38,600 nt of DNA from Acidobacteriota bacterium (GTDB lineage Bacteria; Acidobacteriota; Terriglobia; Bryobacterales; Bryobacteraceae): positions 1-38,600 of the forward strand of contig JANXLY010000023.1 of the NCBI GenBank assembly GCA_025354885.1, written 5' to 3'. The notes under the pieces were generated by a model. It made no database searches, was not told the DNA's origin, and was given only the letters and a program-made list of their open reading frames with translations. Positions 34,141 to 38,600 of the stretch are shown here, piece after piece. The translations under genes were made by a program, and so were the position numbers. The stretch's first letter is position 1, and the number at the start of each line of letters is the position of its first letter.

Positions 34141-35295
34141 ATGCGCCGTCGCGACTTATTGAATCTCTTACCCTTCTCACTTCTTGGAGCCAGTCCCGTC
34201 AAGATTACCGGCTTGGACACACACCTTTGCCGTATGGATGGTCGCGACTATTTATTCGTTGAAGTCCACACCGACGCAGGCATCACTGGCCTGGGCGAAG
34301 CCTCCCTGCCTTCCCGCGTCAAGATTACCGAAGAGGCCGTACGCTGGCTGGAACCGAGACTCAAGGGCCTCGACCCCGCCGGTGTCGAAGCCCACTGGAA
34401 TCGTCTCTACTATCAGGAAAACCGCTGGCGCGACGGCAGCGTCCTCATGACGGCCCTCAGCGCCATCGACATCGCCCTCTGGGATATCGAAGGCAAGCGT
34501 CTCGGTGTCCCCATCTGGCGACTGCTCGGCGGATCGAATGCCAAACCCATGCGGGTCTACTGGAGCCACTGGAGCGCACAACTCAAACAGCGCACTCCAC
34601 AAGCCCTCGCCGATCTCGCCGTTCAAACCGTTGCAGATGGCTGGACCGCCGTCAAGTGGGTGATCCCTCGCGCAGACACCGAACAGGCACGCCTCCGCCA
34701 GGTCGTCTCTGAAATTGAGGCAATCCGCAAAGCCGTCGGCATGTCGCTCGACATCTGCCTCGAAATGTACGAAACCTATTCGATGCGCTCCGCCCTCGAT
34801 CTCGCCCGAGCCGTCGCGCCGCTCAAGGTGATGTTCATTGAAGAGCCCGTCTGGCGCGAGAGTAATCCCGCCCTCGGCGCAGTCGCCGCTCACAGCCCTG
34901 TCCCGCTAGCTGGCGGAGAAGGCCTGCTGAACCGTTGGCAATTTCGCGATCTCCTCGAAGCCCGCGGTGCAATGATCATTCAGCCCGACATCATCCACTG
35001 CGGTGGCATCACCGAGATCCGCAAAATCGCCGCGCTCGGCGAGGTCTACGGCGTCGAAATTGCGCCCCACATGTGGTATGGCCCCATCGCCCACATGGCC
35101 AGCGTCCAGTCCATGTCTGGCATCCGCAGCTTCCTGATGAACGAATGGGATGGCGCAAACATGCGCCGCCTTCACGATCTTTCTGGCGGCACCCTCCCGC
35201 TCGTCGTAAACGGCGCAGTCCAACTCCCTGACACGCCCGGTCTCGGCATCAAAATGGATTTTGGAGACTGGAAGAAGCGCTTCCCGTACAATTGA
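34141..35295 (+). CDS. Tat-exported enolase-superfamily dehydratase-like enzyme
   Basis: This 384-residue member of the mandelate racemase/muconate lactonising (enolase) superfamily resembles D-galactonate/mannonate dehydratases. It has the N-terminal capping domain (about 22-130) and the TIM barrel with Lys172 (TAVKWVIP), Asp204 ([11 protein letters not shown]), Glu234/235 (FIEEP), Glu260 (AGGEGL), Asp283 (IQPDII) and His310 (APHMWYGP), the expected metal and acid/base set. The N-terminus ([18 protein letters not shown]) looks like a twin-arginine leader. Superfamily members are usually cytoplasmic, so export is unusual. The substrate is unknown, perhaps a sugar acid. The stop overlaps the tyrS start. 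Confidence 0.9.
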   Translation: MRRRDLLNLLPFSLLGASPVKITGLDTHLCRMDGRDYLFVEVHTDAGITGLGEASLPSRVKITEEAVRWLEPRLKGLDPAGVEAHWNRLYYQENRWRDGSVLMTALSAIDIALWDIEGKRLGVPIWRLLGGSNAKPMRVYWSHWSAQLKQRTPQALADLAVQTVADGWTAVKWVIPRADTEQARLRQVVSEIEAIRKAVGMSLDICLEMYETYSMRSALDLARAVAPLKVMFIEEPVWRESNPALGAVAAHSPVPLAGGEGLLNRWQFRDLLEARGAMIIQPDIIHCGGITEIRKIAALGEVYGVEIAPHMWYGPIAHMASVQSMSGIRSFLMNEWDGANMRRLHDLSGGTLPLVVNGAVQLPDTPGLGIKMDFGDWKKRFPYN

Positions 35296-36473
35296 TAGAA
35301 GTGCTCTCGATCGACGAACAGCTGTTTTATCTGCGCAAAGGTTTTGCCGAAATCATCCGTGAAGAAGATTTACGGGAGCGGCTCTTGTTGGCCCAGAGCG
35401 AAGGCCGCCCCCTCCGCGTTAAAGCCGGCTTTGATCCAACCGCTCCAGACCTCCATCTCGGCCACACGGTATTGCTCCGCAAGATGAAGCACTTTCAGGA
35501 TCTCGGCCACACCGTCATCTTCCTGATTGGCGACATGACCGGCCTCATCGGCGACCCTACCGGCCGCAATGCAATGCGTCCTCCCTTGACCCGCGATGAA
35601 CTGAATCGCAACGCCGAAACCTACAAGGCCCAGGTCTTCAAACTTCTCGACCCCGAAAAGACCGAACTCCGCTTCAACAGCGAATGGCTCGAAAATCTCC
35701 GCTACGAAGACATCGTAAGACTCACCTCCCACTACACCGTGGCGCGCTTGCTCGAACGCGATGATTTCTCCAAGCGCTACAAAGACGGCATCCCGATCAG
35801 CGTGCATGAGCTCCTCTACCCGCTCACCCAGGCCTATGATTCTGTCGCCCTCAAGTGCGACGTTGAACTCGGCGGCACCGACCAAAAATTCAACCTGCTT
35901 GTCGGCCGCGCGATCCAGCAGGATTATGGCCAGTTGCCGCAAATCGTGGCGACGGTACCGCTTCTCGAAGGCCTCGACGGCGTCGAAAAGATGTCGAAGT
36001 CCAAGGGCAATTATGTCGGCATCACAGAGCCCCCTACCGACATGTTCCGCAAGCTGATGAACATGCCCGACGCTCTGGTGCCGCGCTACTTCGAGTTACT
36101 CACAGACCTTCCCCTTTCCGACATTGCCAAGCTCGATCCGCTCACGTCCAAGAAGGATCTCGCCTGGCGTATCGTCAAAGATTTCCACGGTGAAGATGCT
36201 GCGGCGCGCGTCGTCGAAAATTGGGGCAGTGTCCCCGAACCTGAAAATCATGCCGAAGCCAACGACCCCAGAATGAATCGCATCCTTGTGGCCGCAGGCC
36301 TCGCGCACAGCGTCGGCGATGCCGACCGTCTGATCAAGAGTGGCGCGGTAAAAGCCGGCAATTCCGTAACGCTCGAGGCGGTCACCAACCCCGCGCAACG
36401 CATGGACAGCGGTGAATTTGTGGTGCGTGTTGGCAAGCGCTATCGCTGGATTCGTTTGACGGTGCCAGCCTGA
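35292..36473 (+). CDS. tyrS: Tyrosyl-tRNA synthetase
   Basis: This 393-residue class I synthetase charges tRNA-Tyr. It has the HIGH-type motif HLGH at 55-58 ([18 protein letters not shown]), KMSKS at about 233-237 and a C-terminal S4 RNA-binding domain (about 330-390, [29 protein letters not shown]). This is the TyrRZ-type architecture with HLGH instead of HIGH. The TTG start at 35292 overlaps the previous stop by four bases; GTG 35301 is an alternative that removes three residues. No T-box leader can fit upstream because the previous gene is contiguous. Confidence 0.96.
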   Translation: MIEVLSIDEQLFYLRKGFAEIIREEDLRERLLLAQSEGRPLRVKAGFDPTAPDLHLGHTVLLRKMKHFQDLGHTVIFLIGDMTGLIGDPTGRNAMRPPLTRDELNRNAETYKAQVFKLLDPEKTELRFNSEWLENLRYEDIVRLTSHYTVARLLERDDFSKRYKDGIPISVHELLYPLTQAYDSVALKCDVELGGTDQKFNLLVGRAIQQDYGQLPQIVATVPLLEGLDGVEKMSKSKGNYVGITEPPTDMFRKLMNMPDALVPRYFELLTDLPLSDIAKLDPLTSKKDLAWRIVKDFHGEDAAARVVENWGSVPEPENHAEANDPRMNRILVAAGLAHSVGDADRLIKSGAVKAGNSVTLEAVTNPAQRMDSGEFVVRVGKRYRWIRLTVPA

Positions 36474-36496
36474 GGAAACACGGCTAAGGGAACATT

Positions 36497-37351
36497 ATGG
36501 CGATCATTCGACGCAACATTGACTGGAAACTGAAATCTCGTACCCTGCGCCTCGGCCAGCGAACCTTTATCATCGCGCCCCTCGCCATTTCTCCGAGTGG
36601 CGAAGGCCCCAAATCGATGGATCCCGATCGCATCTTCGCTCAGGCAATGGCTCTCGACGAACTCGGTGCCGACGTCATCGACCTCGGTGCAGAACCAACC
36701 CGCCCTGGCGACAAACCCCTCTCTGTGGAAGAGGAACTGCATCGACTCCTGCCAGTTCTCAAGCGTCTCAAAAACAAACTCAACGCCCCCCTCTGCGTCA
36801 GCACCTACAAGGCCGCTGTCGCCGAAGAGGTCTTGAAGCTAGGCGTCGAAATCATCAACGACCCCAGCGGCCTAACTTGGGAGCCGATCCTCGCCAAGAC
36901 GGTCATGATGCATGACGCCGGCCTGATCCTCAACCACATGCGTGGCCGCCCCGACGCCTGGGGCAAACTACCTCCAGCAAAAGACGTTGTTGGTGTGATC
37001 GCAAAAGACCTCGACGCCGCAGTACACCGCGCCCTCCGTGCAGGCATCGAGAAGTTCAGACTCGTAATCGATCCCGGTCTCAGCTTTGGAAAACGCAAAG
37101 AACAAAACTACGAGATCCTCGGTCGCCTCGGCATCCTCGGTGGCATTGGTGTCCCGGTCATGGTCGGCCCCACCAAGAAACTTCTGGTCACCACCGCTAA
37201 CGACCGTGAACTCGAATTCGCCGGCGCAGCAGGCGTCACCGCCGCAGTTCTAAACGGCGCATACCTCGTTCGCGTCCACGACCTCGAAGCTATGAAGCCC
37301 GTCATCGCTGTCGCCGATGCCATCCTGAATCAGTGGCGCACCGACCGCTAA
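36497..37351 (+). CDS. Divergent dihydropteroate synthase-like protein
   Basis: This 284-residue protein has the TIM-barrel pattern of FolP. It contains DVIDLGAEPTRPG (59-71), VEIINDPSGL (117-126), ILNHMRGRPDAW (144-155), FRLVIDPGLSFGKRKEQN (187-204) and VMVGPTKK (221-228). However, the pterin-loop motif NVTPDSFSDGG is replaced by APLAISPSGEG (27-37), and SVDT before Lys is VSTYK (101-105), so a catalytic Asp is missing. The gene lies 23 bases after tyrS. It may be a paralogue with altered pterin chemistry or a methyltetrahydrofolate-type enzyme rather than a folate-synthesis DHPS. No other folate gene is adjacent. Confidence 0.85.
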   Translation: MAIIRRNIDWKLKSRTLRLGQRTFIIAPLAISPSGEGPKSMDPDRIFAQAMALDELGADVIDLGAEPTRPGDKPLSVEEELHRLLPVLKRLKNKLNAPLCVSTYKAAVAEEVLKLGVEIINDPSGLTWEPILAKTVMMHDAGLILNHMRGRPDAWGKLPPAKDVVGVIAKDLDAAVHRALRAGIEKFRLVIDPGLSFGKRKEQNYEILGRLGILGGIGVPVMVGPTKKLLVTTANDRELEFAGAAGVTAAVLNGAYLVRVHDLEAMKPVIAVADAILNQWRTDR

Positions 37352-37369
37352 CAAACGACCGCTAACAAA
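37342..37369 (+). repeat. Tandem 14-bp duplication over the stop codon
   Basis: CGACCGCTAACAAA occurs twice in direct contact (37342-37355 and 37356-37369). The first copy includes the TAA stop of the DHPS-like gene (37349-37351). It is probably a small replication-slippage event; the second TAA would serve only as a backup stop in another reading. Confidence 0.8.
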
Positions 37370-37371
37370 TC

Positions 37372-37400
37372 TTGCCTTCGCCGCTCATAGGCGATAGACT
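37372..37400 (+). promoter_or_regulatory. Candidate sigma-70-type promoter for the TonB receptor gene
   Basis: TTGCCT (37372-37377) and TAGACT (37395-37400) are 17 bases apart, each matching four of six positions of TTGACA/TATAAT. The ATG at 37413 would lie only about six bases after a predicted +1, giving a very short leader, and no SD is seen. Between the hexamers, TCGCC (37378-37382) and GGCGA (37390-37394) form a five-base inverted repeat. Confidence 0.3.
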
Positions 37401-37412
37401 GACGGCACCTCT

Positions 37413-38600
37413 ATGCTTCCCCGTCTAATAGCAATCTCCCTCCTTTTCACCAGTGCCCTCCTCGCCCAGGAGGTCCGCGCCAGCCTCTCCGGGCTCATTA
37501 CCGACAAGACCACCGCTCCTGTCGTCGGCGCTGAGATCCTCATATCCAACACCGCGACCAACGCTTCCCTGCGTGCTGAGTCCAGTTCCACGGGCAACTA
37601 TGTTTTGCCCTTCCTCCCTCCGGGTCGTTACACACTCACGATCCAGCAAAAGGGCTTCAAGAAATTCGTCCGTCAGAACATCGTTCTCCAGGCTCAGGAC
37701 CGCGCTCGCGTCGACGTCGAGCTCGAAATCGGCGAACTCTCCCAAAGCGTTACCGTCTCCGATTCGGTCTCTCTTCTCGAAACAGAATCCGCTTCCCGCT
37801 CCCAGGTCATTGCCAACGAACTCATTCAAAACGTCCCCACGCAGGGCCGCAATCCCTTCCAGATCGCCTGGTCGGCAGCCGGCGTAATCAAGACCGGCGA
37901 CTGGCGCTACCTCCGCTCCTTCGACATCAGCGGCACTACCGGCATCTCTATCAATGGAGGCAAGAACCGCGAAAACGAAGTCCTCCTCGACGGCATCTCC
38001 AATGTCCGTGGCGACCGCACCGTGATCCACGTCCCCACCATGGAAACCGTCCAGGAATTCAAAGTCCTCACCAATACTTACGACTCCCAATACGGCCGTA
38101 CCGGCGGTGGCATCATCTCCATCGTCACCAAGTCGGGCGGCAATTTATTTCACGGCAATGCCTTTGAATATTTCCAGGCCGAAGAGCTCAACGCCAATCA
38201 AAGCGAACTCAATCGCACCGGCGTCAAGAAGCCGCCCATGAACATCAACGCCTTCGGCATCCAGGCCAGCGGCCCCGTTTGGATTCCTAAAGTCTTCGAC
38301 GGTCGCAACAAACTCTTCTGGCTCGTCTCCTATGAAGGCATGCGCCAGCGCTCGGCAGACCCCGGCACCCTCACGGTCCCTCTCACTGCCTGGCGAGCTG
38401 GCGATTTCTCCACACTCTTCAATGCCCAGGGAGCCAACATCTCCATCTACGACCCGCTTACCACCGCAGCAGACGGCACTCGCCAGGCCTTTCCTGGCAA
38501 TCGCATTCCCGCCAATCGCATTCACCCTGTCACCAGCGCAGCACTCAGCTACTACATTCAACCCACCTCTCCCGGCGATGGTCCCGCTCGCATCAACAAC
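37413..38600 (+). CDS. Oar-like TonB-dependent receptor (3' end beyond window)
   Basis: A 396-codon open frame continues to the last base, and the gene is cut by the window edge. It starts with a signal peptide (MLPRLIAISLLFTSALLAQ). A carboxypeptidase-regulatory-like beta-sandwich follows (about 22-105, with VSG.V-type RASLSGLITDKTTAPVVGAEI and GNYVLPFLPPGRYTLTIQQ). Next is a TonB plug-like region (about 120-245) with GGKNRENEVLLDGISN and a run ending TYDSQYGRTGGGIISIVTKSG. The remainder begins the barrel. This Oar/'TonB-dependent receptor plug' type is greatly expanded in Acidobacteria and is thought to import glycans or siderophores. The N-terminal position of the beta-sandwich and the 'S.YG...GG...VTKSG' motif make the class secure, but the ligand is unknown. 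Confidence 0.93.
   Translation, partial: MLPRLIAISLLFTSALLAQEVRASLSGLITDKTTAPVVGAEILISNTATNASLRAESSSTGNYVLPFLPPGRYTLTIQQKGFKKFVRQNIVLQAQDRARVDVELEIGELSQSVTVSDSVSLLETESASRSQVIANELIQNVPTQGRNPFQIAWSAAGVIKTGDWRYLRSFDISGTTGISINGGKNRENEVLLDGISNVRGDRTVIHVPTMETVQEFKVLTNTYDSQYGRTGGGIISIVTKSGGNLFHGNAFEYFQAEELNANQSELNRTGVKKPPMNINAFGIQASGPVWIPKVFDGRNKLFWLVSYEGMRQRSADPGTLTVPLTAWRAGDFSTLFNAQGANISIYDPLTTAADGTRQAFPGNRIPANRIHPVTSAALSYYIQPTSPGDGPARINN

Noticed and set aside
1-38600. CRISPR array, tRNA, rRNA or prophage genes
   Set aside because: No regularly spaced repeats, cloverleaf sequence, rRNA-like stretch or phage structural genes were seen.

Overview
The window looks like chromosomal DNA of an acidobacterium, most likely of the Bryobacteraceae/Solibacter type. 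The grounds are the run of Tat-exported enzymes, a PQQ dehydrogenase next to a planctomycete/acidobacterial-style cytochrome c, an Oar-like carboxypeptidase-regulatory/TonB receptor, and small secreted families typical of that group. This is inferred from gene content; there is no rRNA in the window. It is gene-dense, with no gap over 300 bases, no CRISPR array and no tRNA that I could see.

Layout. 1-175: the end of an insertion sequence, with a partial transposase start and two tandem terminal repeats. 214-6158 (minus): an asnB-type amidotransferase, an ArnT-like membrane glycosyltransferase, a TPR protein and two small helical exported proteins, in one overlapping run that probably serves the cell envelope. 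6200-7981 (plus): a secreted protein and RmuC. 7978-10986 (minus): bactofilin, a methyltransferase-like protein, a LolC/E-type permease and a small secreted protein. 11101-16364 (plus): an ABC exporter pair, a two-component system, a STAS protein, a redoxin and an isolated NuoI. 16413-29738 (plus): a nine-gene, almost gap-free run of debranching enzyme, MFS transporter, PhoD, sulfatase, formate dehydrogenase alpha/beta/gamma, dihaem-type cytochrome c and PQQ dehydrogenase. 34104-29744 (minus): Rrf2 regulator, cysteine synthase, exported SixA-like phosphatase, U32 protein. 34141-38600 (plus): Tat-exported enolase-superfamily enzyme, TyrS, a divergent dihydropteroate-synthase-like protein, and the start of an Oar-like TonB receptor.

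The most important reading correction is at 22947-25958. The formate dehydrogenase alpha subunit is one gene interrupted in frame by UGA at 23532-23534, at the exact position of the active-site selenocysteine, with a plausible SECIS hairpin just after it. A standard gene caller would split it into two ORFs. Together with its iron-sulfur and cytochrome b subunits, a cytochrome c and a PQQ alcohol-type dehydrogenase, it suggests a periplasmic alcohol/formate oxidation module feeding the respiratory chain.

At larger scale, the plus strand is G-rich on the left and C-rich on the right whatever the gene direction, with the change at roughly 12.7-16.4 kb. That is the sign change expected at a replication terminus, or at an inversion boundary, but I found no dif-like site.
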